Of a stretch of 64,000 nt of DNA, positions 46,720 to 58,954 are shown piece by piece. Each line of letters starts with the position of its first letter. Position 1 is the stretch's first letter. The stretch comes from Allolobophora icterica. Its lineage: Eukaryota > Annelida > Clitellata > Crassiclitellata > Lumbricidae. The translations under genes and the position numbers were made by a program. Under the pieces are notes generated by a model. That model had not been told where the DNA came from. It made no database searches and saw only the letters and a list, made by a program, of their open reading frames with translations. The stretch spans positions 70,539,390 through 70,603,389 of the forward strand of contig OY744604.1 of NCBI GenBank assembly GCA_963556255.1, read 5' to 3'.

Positions 46720-47740
46720 TTTTCACAGTTTTTTGTATTTAAACGGTAAAATTTATTAAACGATATCTCAAAGAGGAAATGTCTGGTGTCGATTTCATAA
46801 GCACATGCATCGATAGCAAGAAAATGTGCAAATGTAGCTGTTAAAGTGCGTGCATTGAAGTTTATGTTGACAACAACGGCACTGCGTTATAAAGAATGCG
46901 GCTCTTTGTGTGTGCGGAGATGCATTGCAATTCTTCTGTCGATAGGTGGCGCATGCGCAGCAGCTTCATTCATCAGAATGGCATCACAGATGATATTTCA
47001 GTTTCGTCTTAGGCTTCGTTTTATTATCGTGGGGTTAAATTATTAAGACATAATATGTAACCGTCGTTTCGTCTAAGCCTTACGGTTTCTTCCTCTTGTT
47101 AAATTCGAGTCTAATTAGTCTCTTGGCTCTGTGCTCGCTCATCTTTTGTCAGCAGGCATTCTCTCTCGAACAGCTTAGACGATGAGTAATTGTATTTCTC
47201 TCATCATTTGTTACATGTTGCGTCTATGACAAAATTGTATGTCGAATAAACGAATATAGTATTGTATTGTGACAGCCCATGTCTTTTTTAGAACAATGAA
47301 CGTGCGACAGCAGTAGCCTAGAATTTCATAGTATGCGCTCAAGAAGGTTAACGAATTCCATTCAATTCATATGCATCTATTCAAGTGCGGTTTGAGATGT
47401 TCTTGATAGGGAAATGCTCCATTGCAAATGCATGTCATGATGGATGTAAATCTACTCCTTTGACTAATTTAAAAAACCGTATACGGAGGTTTGATATATT
47501 AAGCTGTGAAAATATTAGCGTTTAGCTATATTAAGCTGTTTATTTCACAGAATATATGAATGAAGGATTAACCTTTAACTACAATTGGTTAGGTAAGCTA
47601 TATATAAATGGTCAGATACATGGGCTACACATAAAATATACATGTATGTATACTCTTCGGCGTGTTTTTGCCGATCTGTTTGTTGTTGAGTTTTCATGGG
47701 AATATCGTCAACACCGAGACTTTTTGCGGTTGTTGTTTGG
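46720..47740 (-). promoter_or_regulatory. Conserved 5' flank of gene D
   Basis: Shares all blocks with the flanks of B, C, E and F. The NRF1-like GGCGCATGCGCA (46948-46959) lies about 230 bp before the ATG. From 47380 on it tracks unit B closely (GTATACGGAGGTTTGATAT-type segment). Confidence 0.55.
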
Positions 47741-47755
47741 AGTTTTGCTGGTAGG

Positions 47756-48114
47756 CAGTGGCGTCACTAGGGCTGGTGTCACCCGGTGCGGTAAGTCATG
47801 GTGTCACCCTCAAAAAAAAAAGATGACCCTTTTTTTGGGAATTCGTCTCCCCAAAAAACTTTTTTAAGGATTTCATCTCCCAAAAAAGTTGATGACCTTT
47901 TTTTTTTTTTTTTTAGTCATCCGCCTGTTTTTTACTTCTTGCATCCTTCTTTTTCCGGTCTCCTACCATAATGCCATTACCTCTTTCCTCTTTACCTTTT
48001 TTAAAGACCTAATCTTTAAAAAAATTTCTTTTTCTCATCTTGTGTGTCATCCCCCTCCTAGGGTGTCACCCGGTGCGGTCCGCACCCCCCCGCACCCCCC
48101 TAGTGACGCCACTG
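47756..48114. mobile_element. hAT-like MITE, 359 bp (GTGTCACC family, copy 2)
   Basis: Perfect 8-bp duplication CTGGTAGG (47748-47755, 48115-48122) and perfect 17-bp inverted ends CAGTGGCGTCACTAGGG. Subterminal GTGTCACCCGGTGCGGT occurs at both ends. Confidence 0.97.
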
Positions 48115-48499
48115 CTGGTAGGAGTTGGCAGTGCCACTGATGAATTTCCTCTTGAAGTGGCACTTTATTAATAACAGATTACAACTACACAGAGAATTAA
48201 TTGAAAACATGTTAGTCTGCTACTCTGTAGTTTGTTCTGAAAGAATGTGCGGAATATAGTCATGAGCGCTGATGTTTTTGTTGTTGTTGTTGTTTAGGCC
48301 TATTGGAATAATGGAATTTGGTTTTCACTTATGACCAAGGCCCCCTTACGCAGTATACAACTGTACATGTTGTTAAAATAATGGTTGTCTCTAAAACATA
48401 TGTAAAATTTTTCCACTATTAGTTAATGATTTCGATGATTTCACTGTCTTAGAGCTGCTTTTTTGCAGTTGCTTTTCTTTACTAAGTGTTGAATATGTT

Positions 48500-49400
48500 C
48501 TTTTCAGGTCAGTCTGGAATCAAAAATATATCTAATCTATTCAACTTTATCCACACTTTTATTTTGATATTTAAGTTTCAATACTGTGCTACACTTTCTC
48601 TTGTGAATATCATTATGACAGTTTTATCTTCGTTTATTTTAAAACGCAATTTATTACACCACTTATTGATTGCATTAATTTATTTCTATAGCACATTGAA
48701 TGTAAAAGTGAGATGCCTTCCTGATCTCCATGCAGCAATGTCATCTGCGTATAACGAACACATCGTTTCGTCATCCTTAACAGATGGCATATCATTGATC
48801 ATCAATAGAAATGAAATAGGCGATATTACAGTGCCCTGTTGGGTGCCATTTTGTAGTAGGAATTTCTCTGATAGCGTTTTGCCTTTTAATACTCTTAAAC
48901 TGCGATCATTCTGTTAAGAAATCATTGATCCAGTTGTAAATATTTCCAGTTATTCCCAAATTTCGTAGTTTGAATAAGAAACCAACTTTCAACAGCTGAT
49001 ATCTATGAAAACCCCTACAGTGATACCTTCATTGTTTATGGACTTATTTATGCTACCATTTAGGCGACTCATTTCTTCTAAAGTAGATTGGGTATTGTTA
49101 AATAAACTATTTTTTCTCTACACACCAGCTGATTATAGTTATCATTCGTTCCATTATTTTACATAGGACGGGTTTAGAGATATAGTTTTCTATGACTGAG
49201 GTTTGAAGCATCGGTTCCTAGCTTTAAAATTAGGAGTACTATAGCTTCTTTCCATTCCGGGATGATTTGACCACTGATACACAGTCTATTGTAAAAATCC
49301 AAAAACATGTCCAAACTAGACTTCTGGAGTTGTTCTATCATTTCATAGTCCGTTTTGCTTTGCCTAATCACTGCTTGAAGCTCTAGCGTGTTAAAGATTT
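48500..49400 (-). mobile_element. Jockey/I-like LINE reverse transcriptase relic
   Basis: Minus strand: SSLDMFLDFYNRLCISGQII, then PEWKEAIVLLILKLG (49174-49371), a frame-shifted HRKLYL-type fingers region, then NGTQQGTVISPISFLLMIND and SLYADDIAAWRSG (48735-48870) with an intact YADD box. Stops and shifts separate the blocks. Confidence 0.85.
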
Positions 49401-49789
49401 AATTGATTTAACTGTTTCCGAGTTGGACATCGGTTTATATTTCCATTTAAATGCAATTGCTATCTTTATGTGGCAAAGGCATGTGGGCTAGTTTTCATCG
49501 CCACTCGTTTTCCTTAAAACTTTACCAATGAAATTTGAATTCTCTATGGAGGTTTCAATTATTTCATCATTTTCGGTTAAGTTAGGGATGCCTGAGCGTG
49601 AATTTATTCCAGACATCCTTTTGGCCATTTTCCACACGGATGACAATAATTTAATCATTTGTTAAAGATTCACAGTAACCCTCCCAGTAATCTTTTTGAG
49701 CTTGCTTGATAACACTTTGTGCATTAGGCTACCTTTAATTTCTCGGCATGTTGCTTGATCGTTAAAGTCTCTTGTTTTAAGCGATTGAG

Positions 49790-50370
49790 AATCCCCCAAA
49801 ATTATTAGGCTGAACTATATTATGTATGAAAATGAGGTAGCACTGTTGCCGAGGAGCTAGGAAGCTTCTTGTGCCTGTCTCAAGTCAACCGTTTCGGCGA
49901 TCTTGGTGTAGGTAATGGCTCAATCTCAGCTATTAGGTCTCCACGTGGAGATGTTAAGATGCCGTGATTTCGAGCATTAACTCGATACCTTGGATCTGCC
50001 GCTTCGAAAATGCCTTCTACTGAACATGTGAAAACGAGGGCACCAGTCGAAATGAAAGAAAGGAAATACGCCATCTTGCGAATGAAAAGACGTCGACTGA
50101 AACCAAACCAATACAATGCTGTCGCAATCCGAGACCATTAACGCCTAGCAAAATGACCTATTGTGGAGTAAGTAATGGCGCAACCTAACCTTTTTTGGGC
50201 GAAGCAATTACATGATCGCTTTGCTTTGTGAGTGCACTTCATGATAGATGGCCTAACTACCGACAAAGCGTATCGCTATAATTGTCGAGGTGCATGTAAA
50301 AGAAGCAACCAGTTCACTCCAAGCAGAAGAACGAAGATTTCTCAGCTCAGCTAAACCTGAAATAGGGTAT
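49790..50370 (-). repeat. Distal upstream block of unit D
   Basis: Homologous to 19430-19860, 38790-39270 and 57835-58210. The minus-strand frame 49880-50116 starts MYWFGFSRRLFIRKMAYFLS. The corresponding text in E is nearly the same, while B has a stop in it. Confidence 0.75.
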
Positions 50371-50374
50371 CAAA

Positions 50375-50707
50375 CATGGGCGTCCGGAGGGGGCGCAAGA
50401 GGGCGCGTTTGGGCTCCTTTGGAATTTGCAAATATTTTATAAAAATAAAATCTTTTGGTTATTATGATTACTACAACAGTCCCAACACGATTTTCAATGC
50501 GAAGAAACACTTAATTATTTAGGTAAAGTCCTTGATCATCACCTATTTTTAATTTTTTCACTGCAAGTTTTTTCTATGCAAGAGCGTCATTTTGTCCCTC
50601 CGCCCCAAAAAGTGTTGGTCCCCTCCTAAAAAAATTTGCTGCCCCTAAAAAATTCCTATTTTCTCTGTAGCACGTACCCCCATGGTAATATCCTAGCTAC
50701 GCCACTG
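50375..50707. mobile_element. MITE-like element, about 333 bp
   Basis: Starts CATGGGCGTCCGGAGGGGG and ends AGCTACGCCACTG, the same terminal style as the other CA-GGCG elements. No matching 8-bp flanks. Inverted relative at 36843-37090. Confidence 0.65.
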
Positions 50708-50892
50708 TGTTGGTCTAATTAAGAAGTTGCGCTTTTAAGTGGACTGTACTTAGTGAACCACATCATAGTGGATCAGTCAGTTACAGATTGGCTAAGAGGC
50801 TTTTAATGCATTCAAAGCAGCACAAACGAGGTCCCAACAAATGAGGTGAATATGACCTTTATGTCTACAAATATGACCTGATGGGTATCACC

Positions 50893-50975
50893 AGCAGGCC
50901 CGGTTCAAGACATTTCGCGGCCCTAGGCAAAGCTACATTTGAGCGGCCCGTCCACCCATAATATAATATTTAGTT
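50893..50975. mobile_element. Fragment of the CAGGCCCGG MITE family
   Basis: CAGGCCCGGTTCAAGACATTT is the inverted counterpart of the right end of the element at 34364-34590. The rest of the element is missing. Confidence 0.7.
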
Positions 50976-50979
50976 TTAT

Positions 50980-52596
50980 AATTGAATACATCACTATCCT
51001 TTAGCACTGAAAGCACTTACTCTTTAGTAAGCCATTTTCCAGACATGTTCTCAAGGCAACAATTTCAGAATTTATCAACTTCTTAAAGTTTAGCATTTCT
51101 ACAGCGTATACACAAATAACTCGGACAGAGCCGAAAAAGTTCGACCGAGATTATGAACATCGACTGTGAAAAATCGTTGCATTATGTACAGCATTAGGCA
51201 CACTGGGAGGGAAATGAGTGCAGGTCATTCAAGACGAGGTCCGCTGCTGAATGCGGCAGCGGCAGCTGAGAAAGTAAAGCATTATATTAGTTTAGCACAT
51301 CAGTGTTCTATATGAAACCATTCAACTCGCGATATTCTATCTGAAATCAATCGATTCATTAACGAAAGAAACCATTAGTTGTGATATAACTCACAGTCCA
51401 TCTCTTATGAGGCATCAGTTTGCTTTTGTATATGACTCCCGATCCACGTGAGACGTCTTTGTGCCTAAGTGGTTGCATATCTCATTGTTACACCTTGGCG
51501 TATTTCTTTAAGACATTGTGCAAAAGGTCGCATATAATTTCCACCTGCAGAACAGACGTATTCAATACGAATACCTGGTTGCTTTAGCGTCGATTGTTCA
51601 AATTCTGGTTGGTCGAGCGAACGAGAGACAGTTGCAAGTTTTATGAGCGAGTGTGAAGTTGAAAATGTTGTCCAGATGAAGAATCGATACTGTGGCATTC
51701 GTGTTTTCAGCGACAGAATAATGACAGTTTTGATTCTAACCTTAACTTATGCATTGAATGTCTTTAATGCAGTAGCAATGTGTTAAAGTCACAAGGTATG
51801 AAGGTTGAACACAACAATTCCCAGCCGGACACATAAGCATCTTATAATTTCGATCAGAATTCTACCTGTAAACGTAATTCAAATGTCATTTTAACTGCGC
51901 TGTTCTGTTGAAGATGTTTCGTAAAATGTATAAAGCCCCTCAGATGCCCGCTACTTCAGAACGATCACCAATATACAGGTTTAAAAAAAGATGGACCACC
52001 TATGCGTTGTCGATGTAAACGGTGGCCTACATCCGAAGCAATGCTCCCAAGCCTTGACTTCTGTTTCAAGAAATGTATTTTAAAGCCAGCTCATGAGTAA
52101 TTCGTTTGCAAGCATGTTTTCCAGATGTCAGCATTAATCAACGGAGGTTTATTTCACCGGTCTCCGCAGCAGTCACTTAAGTACAAATCAAAATTCACCA
52201 AAGTATATTATCGATCTGACTAGAGAGGAATAAAACATTTGTATGGAGTTTTATGGCCTGATACACAGGCCTTAAGATTAAACAACTAGAGATCCAGCGA
52301 AGCTTAAAGATATAAGTTTACTGTAGTGTATTGGTGTATCTCTTTTTTGTTTCCCAATCTACGTCAACAAGGTTCAAAACATCGACAAATGTTTAAATTC
52401 TAACAAAGAATACAGACAGCACTTAAGATTACGCCAGTTAAATGTCAAACTTTCTATTTGCAACAAAACGATATGGACATCGCTGATGACGCTAACGAGT
52501 ATTGTGCAACTAAGTAGGATAGTAATTCTTTTAAATGCAGTAATAACTGCCTCTAAAAACATACATGTTCTTGTCACCAATGCTTTTCTTTTGAAC
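50980..52596. repeat. Downstream flank of gene E (segmental duplication block)
   Basis: Uninterrupted version of the block, collinear with units B, C and D (for example ACTATCCTTTAGCACTGAAAG near 50991 and AATGCAGTAGCAATGTGTTAA near 51766). No gene. Confidence 0.85.
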
Positions 52597-54550
52597 TCAA
52601 GTATGATTTCTCGTTTGCACGGCCGTTGAGTCTCCGATCGTGTTAATGACAGTGGCAACAGTTTCATCGCTCGCCTGACGTCGTCCATGGCAGAGCTTCT
52701 GACGTAGATACTTTTTCACTGGATCCAAGTTAGCGGCGTAGATGAACGGATTGAGACAGACATTCAAGAAAGCAAGGAACACCGTAACGTTGCGGCCATC
52801 TGTACCGAGAATCTTTATAACCCGAATATTATACAGAAAGTAATGGACACGGGTTGGACACCAACAGAGAACGAAACAAACCGAAATGATGAGGAAAGTT
52901 TTGATGATGTTCATTTGGGTTTTCATGGCGTTCTGTTCAGCAGCACTCTTCATCATGTTGTTGAAATTTACTGCTTATAGAAACATAAAAAGTTATGAAA
53001 TGCTCGCATTATGGCAACCTTTCTACCAGCTAATCGTGATCTCTTATTCAGGGCGTGTGACGTGAAGCGTAGGAGAATGCGAAAGGGAAAATTTGGATTA
53101 CGAACCAGTGATGATAGTGGGGGGAGGGAGCGGATTCAACTGATTAAATAGAAGGAATGCTAAAAAAAGCAAAGCTTGCGTAAAACAACGTAGCAAAACA
53201 AACAAAACATGGTTTTCAGAAAAATATGTGACAAAACGACAAATAAAGGGCCTACAAATAAAATTGATATAGAGATTTACGAAAACATTATTGATTATAC
53301 TGATAGAAGCAGCGATAATGATAATGATTATGAAAATGACGTCAGTTATCATGATGTAATGGATGACGTCAGCGATCATGATAACTGTGCTACTTGAAAT
53401 GAAACTTGAGATGATGATGTTGGTGATGCTGCTGATAACTTGGAGCCCTCGGAAATTTGCGAATATCAGATGACGCCATTTGTATGGGTTAATTATTGGT
53501 CATATTTAACTATGTTTATTAAATGTCTGTACTTCAAAGTGCAATTCGCAATTGGTTAATAAGGAGTACACTTGCTTTCTTACTTACTCTCTATGACAAT
53601 GGCAATAAAGTTATCATGTGTCTTTAATAAATTCATCAAACACATTGGTCCATTTCGAAGTTCATCCTAGACATTTCATCAATATTTGCAAACGGCTGTT
53701 TGTTGGGTCAGCTTCAATGCTACGTCAACACCCTAAAGGACTTAAGATGCTCTTTTGAATGACACATTTCTTACGCCTAATGCGAGCTTAGGTGCTTAAA
53801 CGGTCAAATTTTAAACGTTGCTTCAACCGAACTCTACAGCAATTAAATAGACCTACTGGAAAACTATATGTTATCTTCTTGTTCTTCCTTTACTTTTTAT
53901 AATCTTATCTGCAGATTGAAACATTTACCTGGAATAATACGCTTTTGCGTGACTTTCAGAATGCGTGAATAGCAAAACACAAAGACTACTAGCGGCACAA
54001 TGAAGCTGATCAGAAACCTGCAGACAGCGTAGATCATGGTGTTGAACCCAGGTGGCCACTTAGTGTAAAGTATGCAGTGACCATCTGAGATATCACTGAC
54101 CAAAAACCCTATAACTGCGCTAAATACCACGTCAACATTTATCCACGTAAACGCGATCGCCACAAAGTACATCCACTTACGAAAGTATTTTTTGTGGAAT
54201 ACAGCATGAACAATTTTCACGTATCTTTCCAGAGTCAAGACGACAAGATTGGCGGTTGAAGAAACCAGGAAAATCCACAACATTCCCTCACCGGTAAAAG
54301 TTTTACAGAGAAACCTTCCCATAGTGGTGCTGTAATCGATGTCCAGTAATTTAACTACGTAACTCATTACGAGTAATAAACAACACAGAAAATCCAGAGT
54401 CATCTGATTGAAAACGATGGCCATCTCATACTTTCGAGCCTTCGACTGTGCAAGAATAAGAAGCATTAAAAGGTTTGCGATTCCTCCAACGATTCCAATC
54501 ACGATAACTGACGCCTCGAAAGGAAACATTTTCACAGTTTTTGTATTCAA
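52597..54550 (-). CDS. Class A GPCR, gene E (two exons, 324 or 331 aa)
   Basis: Exon 1 is 53929-54550 from the first ATG (MNTKTVKMFPFEAS), or from 54529 if the sister-like ATG at codon 8 is used. I favour the latter because the sister genes start there. Exon 2 is 52597-52970 (acceptor TATAAGCAG|TAAATT). Key residues as in the other copies (N19, D46, C75, ERY, W129, C152, P179, CWCP ending at 239, NPFIY). Distinctive are FLVSSTANL in TM3 where others have FLGCSTANL, NVDVVFSAVIGFLVSDI in outer TM4, and RVHYFLYNIRVIKILGTDG around ECL3. The 958-bp intron has two perfect CRE sites. Intact and probably functional; ligand unknown. Confidence 0.92.
53337..53344. promoter_or_regulatory. CRE-like palindrome TGACGTCA (intron of gene E, site 1)
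   Basis: Perfect CRE at the position equivalent to 29940-29947 in gene C. Confidence 0.5.
53364..53371. promoter_or_regulatory. CRE-like palindrome TGACGTCA (intron of gene E, site 2)
   Basis: Perfect CRE followed by GCGATCA as in gene C (29970-29977), 27 bp from site 1. Confidence 0.5.
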
Positions 54551-54878
54551 ACGGTAAAATTTACTTTAAAAAGATATCGCAAAAAATACGAAAATGTCGG
54601 GTGCAGATTTCATGAACACATGCGTCGATAACAAGGAAATGTGTAAGTGCAGCGGTTACAAGTCGTGCCTTGCAGGATATATTGACAGCAACCGTACTGC
54701 CTTTTGAAGAATGCGGCTCTTCGTGTGTGCGGAGATTCCGATAGGTGGCGCTTGCGCAGTTCTTCCAGTTATCAACCTGGCTACATAGACGATGCTCTGG
54801 CTTCGTTTTACGCCCGGTTGCTAACGTGCGCGTAAAAGCTATTATGGTTTATGTGAGCCTAGCGTGTTCTTCCGTAAG
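54551..54878 (-). promoter_or_regulatory. Conserved 5' flank of gene E
   Basis: Contains GGCGCTTGCGCA (54747-54758), the NRF1-like site with one changed base, about 218 bp before the codon-8 ATG. The flank is interrupted by the hAT-like element at 54879; its continuation resumes at 55423. Confidence 0.5.
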
Positions 54879-55422
54879 TAGTTCCCTAAGCCGCCGCCGT
54901 TAGCCGCCGAGACGCGAAATTTCCTGCAAGCCGAAAAACCGCATAACATTTTGCGGCTTAGCCGAAAAACCGCCGAGAGTTACTTCACGGCTAGTCGCCG
55001 GAAAAAGTTCAGCTACAACATGCACAGAGACGTGATTATAAAGTTTGCACGCTGGCTTCAGGTCAGTGAGGATATTAATTACTAACTATAATGAGTCATG
55101 ACTTTTGTAAATTAGCTCACAAGTTCTGATTTATTCAAACAGTTCTTTTTTGTATAACTTTATGTGTGCCACTCATCGTTGTTCCTTTGTTCATAGCATT
55201 GTTTTACAGTTCTAATGTCTAATTAATTGCCTTATTGGAACTCAGGACTCTCTATAGTCGATACACTTTATGCACAAACTATGTTTCAAGCCGTACGTTT
55301 TTTTGCCGGATGCAGTTTTAGCCGAGAAAGGTAGTTTACGAGTTTTTACGGCTAGCCGAAAAACCAGCCGTAGATTTGCTCAAGCCAGCCGTTAACCAGA
55401 AAAATTGCGGCTTAGGGGTATA
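54879..55422. mobile_element. hAT-like MITE, 544 bp (short copy, AAGCCGCCG family)
   Basis: Perfect 8-bp duplication TCCGTAAG (54871-54878, 55423-55430). The unoccupied site TTCTTCCGTAAGTAG is present at 31498 in unit C. The ends match the long element 10326-12053, and the inside is that element minus about 1.2 kb, with the join near 55061 (GCACGCTGGCTT|CAGGTCAGTGAGG). Confidence 0.93.
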
Positions 55423-55599
55423 TCCGTAAGTAGCATGCGTGTTGTGTCATCCCTTGTCTCTTTTTAGAGCAATGCAGTTGTGCGCCCAATAGCCTAGATT
55501 TTCAGAGTATGTGCTCGAGAAATATAAAGAATTTATATGCATTTATTTAGTGCGGTTTTAGAGGGTTATGAAAGCGTAATACACTATTCTAAATGCATG

Positions 55600-56460
55600 C
55601 AATGAGCATGCATAGATATATATAGAAGTTAGTTATTCTATATGCATCGTCGATTCGTGTTTTGCACATTAGTGACGCCAGAGGTCAAAACCCGTCGATT
55701 GTCGCTTCCTAGATATTGAGCTAGCAGCCGAAATAGGCGAGAGGGGTCAAAAATATTGAACATTCTTCAATTCACCAGTTGCCTGTGAATTTGCCATAAT
55801 TTGGAATGTAGTAATCCGATTTTTATGCCGTTTGTTTTATTCCATACACGATATAGCCCTTTATTTCCCAGCAAAATTGTACTGCAATCAAGTAATGGTC
55901 GCTGAGGATTTTGATGACACGAAAATTCCGAAATGTTTTATTCGATGGTCTCACTATAGGCCTATATTAATGAAAGACTCAAACGAGTATAACTTCAGTT
56001 AGCAAAAAGATATTTTCATTATGTAAAAAGTATTTTGAAACAGATTAATTGTAGAATATGAATAAATAAAAAGGTCAGAAGCCGACATGTGACGGGTTTT
56101 GAGCCCTGGCGTCACATTAGGTCCCAGCGGCACAGAATTTAATAATTTAATAGAACAGAGAATGCTTTATTCTGGAATTGTAGATGTTGAGATGCATCTG
56201 AGTTTTGTGGTAACAACGGATAAAAGTAGTACTTGTCAAACCTGGATTAACGCTTCAGGCGTATAGCCCAGGTTTATCCGTTCCAACGATGTGCTTACGA
56301 TTTACGCTGTGGATTATTGCTATTCGTCAATTGGAGACGCATGAGCACTCATTGAGCAGCATAGTGTATTTGACCACAGTTATTTTGACTACAAACGCTT
56401 AGAGATGCAATTTGGTTTTCCGACTCAGTTGGTTCGTGACTGTCCTTGAGCAGCATTGTA
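55600..56460. other. No gene seen
   Basis: AT-rich sequence, weakly similar to 16119-16330 around 56155-56300. No motif-bearing frame. Confidence 0.45.
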
Positions 56461-56469
56461 AACAGAAAC

Positions 56470-57004
56470 AAATAAAATTTGTAGCCAGCAGTCACCGGAG
56501 CCAATATTGCAAAATCCTTCAAGATCTTAGGAGTCGCGATCGGAGAAGACCTCACAGTCACTGAGCATGTCAATAAAATATTGAGCAACTGCGCCTCGTC
56601 CATGTATGCCTTGAGAACATTACGAGAATGCCACAGCCAGTTCTATATGAAGTCAAACGTGCAACAACAACAGTGGCACGACTAACATACGAGTTGGCTG
56701 CCTGGTTGGGGCTAACGAGAGGTGATTAACAAGATCGAAGGGAGCGGTTCATTCGAAGAGAGTCTAAGAGGGCGGGATTCCTACCAACAGCAACCCCCAC
56801 TGTGAAGCACCTGGCACACAAAGCCGATAACGCCTTATTCGGAGCTATCATCAAAGACCAGAACCATGTTCTTAGGAGACTGCTTCTAAAGCGACATGAG
56901 TCACATGACACCAAATATAACCTAAGAGCAAAGTCCCACCCATTTGAGCTAAGGAATAGGGACAATGAGAACTTTATTACACGGATTCTGTTCGAAAACA
57001 CTTA
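56470..57004 (+). mobile_element. LINE ORF2 C-terminus (same type as 28370-28965)
   Basis: Plus strand: SFKILGVAIGEDLTVTEHVN near 56515, then a decayed region, then the open end 56802-57004 with HLAHKADNALFGAI, HVLRRLL, YNLRAKSHPFELRNRDNENF and ITRILFENT before a TAA. This is the standard C-terminal end of jockey/CR1-type LINEs. Confidence 0.85.
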
Positions 57005-57148
57005 AAGCACCTGACCGGAACATGACCGTTAAATCAGCAAAAACTCTTCCTAGTATGTAACCTGTTGGGTTCTGTCAACTATTCTAGGTCGAATCAACGA
57101 ATATACTGCTACTTCTTATAACTGTTAGATAATACTGTTCCTCAGCTG

Positions 57149-57685
57149 CAGTGATGGGCAATAGGCCTAATTAACTAAAAAGTTGGCAACTTTTAGTTTA
57201 ACTAAAATTTATTAGTTAAGGGTGAAGTTTAACTAAAAAATAGTCTAGTTAAAGCATAGTTTAACTAAAAATTGTTTAGTTGCTAACTAAAAAGATCAGG
57301 AATACGCAATGAGCATTGAACACTGTCAACAACTCAACGCGAAACTTATTGATTAACACTGCATGGTTTTAGCATTAACAGCCTGTGTTTTCAAATTCAT
57401 ACACTACTTACAGTACGCCTTTAACTGTTTGCTAGAACAGTACACATCGCATAGTTTGAAGGTGAAATTGTCAATGACGCATTGCATTATTACAGTTCAC
57501 TTAACCTCTCTTAGGCCTATTGTGAAAATGTTTGTCGTAAAAAGTTGGAAAAAGTTGGAAAAGTTTAACTACTTTTTAGTTTAGTTTATTAAATTCCAAA
57601 ACCAGTTGCCAACTTTAGGCAAACTATTTTTGTAGTTGGATAATAGTTTAGTTTAACTAAAAAAATAGTTTAGTGCCCATCACTG
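57149..57685. mobile_element. hAT-like MITE, 537 bp
   Basis: Inverted ends CAGTGATGGGCA; duplication CTCAGCTG (57141-57148) / CGCAGCTG (57686-57693). Unit C reads straight through at 32226 (TGTTCCGCAGCTGTTGC), the unoccupied site. Both sides are filled with TAGTTTAACTAAAA words in both orientations. Confidence 0.93.
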
Positions 57686-57834
57686 CGCAGCTGTTGCGAT
57701 AGCGAAGAGCGCTAAGTAATTGTTCCGATACATAGGCCCACATATACAATATACGCACAATTAAATCAATTAATTGAATACAAGTTAGTCTGCTATACTG
57801 TAATTTGAATTCAAATATTATGGGAAACATAGAC

Positions 57835-58210
57835 TTAATCATAAGCGATGTCAATCGCCCAAAATTATATTAGGCTTTAGTATTGTGGAAAAAATTTAGG
57901 TAGCACTGTGCCGAGAGAATTGGGAGCTTCGTGTGCCTGTCTCAAGTCAACCGATGCCACGATTCAGTACGTCAAATCGAGAAAATTCTGATACATGTCG
58001 TGGATTTACCTCTTGAAAACGTCTTCCATCGAGCGCACCTGTCGAAAGAAAGGAAAGGAAGTTCGCCATCTTGCGAATGAAAAGATGTCGACTGAAGCCG
58101 AACCAATATACTCTGTCGCAAACGGAGACCATTAACAGCAAACAAAACTACCTATTTTGGTATAAGTAATAACGTAATCTTAGCAATATTTGCAGAACCA
58201 ATTACTCCAT
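57835..58210 (-). repeat. Distal upstream block of unit E
   Basis: Homologous to 19430-19860, 38790-39270 and 49790-50370. The minus-strand frame 57947-58141 contains VYWFGFSRHLFIRKMANFLS. Confidence 0.75.
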
Positions 58211-58261
58211 CGCTTTCTTTTATAACTAGCCTACTCTTCATTTTAAGATGTAATATTTATG

Positions 58262-58629
58262 TGCCTATATGCGTGACACATTACACTGGCTTCCAATCTC
58301 GTAACGCATCAACTATAGAATAGCTGCTTGGATCGGGCGATGCCTTCTTGGCTGTGCCCCGGTTTACTTACGTGAGCTCTGCTGTCCTGTCTCTCATGTG
58401 GCTCTACGCCGAGCCCTTCGCGCTTCTTCTGCGGGTGAGCTCTTGATTCCTCGTTCTACCACCACAACTAGGCAGCGTTGTGCTTTCTCTGTGGTCGGCC
58501 CCTCCATCTGGAATCAACTTCTATTGCAGATATGCCTGTTGCCTAAGAATAGTTCGCTTATGTTTTATAAGTTACTAAGTCCAATTTATATTGTCGTGGT
58601 TGGGCTGGGAGCGCTTCTGAGTGAGTAAC
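58262..58629 (+). mobile_element. CR1-like LINE 3' end
   Basis: Plus strand: LHWLPIS-RINYRIAAW (frame-shifted), GCAPVYLREL, then the open segment 58398-58628 with ALRRALRASSAGELLIPRST and RCAFSVVGPSIWNQLLLQI, ending at a TAA. This is the typical last ~110 residues of CR1 ORF2. Confidence 0.9.
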
Positions 58630-58954
58630 AGTGGCGTAGCAATGTGTTGTGCAGGTTGTGCAATGCACAAAAGCCCCTTGGCGGTCAGAAGGGCCCCAAT
58701 ATGCGGTTAGCCACTATCACTTTCCTGACATTTGAGGGATTAGACAGCGCATTCGTTTCTGCTATGGTTTCCTAGCAAATACTCTGCTTTCTACCCATCA
58801 TGACAACTGGAACTAGCTTCTTGTTGGCATTTCAAAGACTAACTTGCTGAAGCTTCAGTGTATACATCTAACATAACATAGCATAACAAGAGTTTTAAGT
58901 GGTTCAGAAGACGTGTAGTCTGTGTTAGAACCACTGCAAATTAACCTCGAACGC

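Noticed and set aside
48486..48917. 143-codon plus-strand frame
   Set aside because: Antisense of a LINE reverse transcriptase whose NGTQQGTVISP and SLYADD motifs read on the minus strand.
58631..58720. MITE starting CAGTGGCGTAGCAATGTG
   Set aside because: A plausible left end, but no right end or target duplication was found, so it was not listed.
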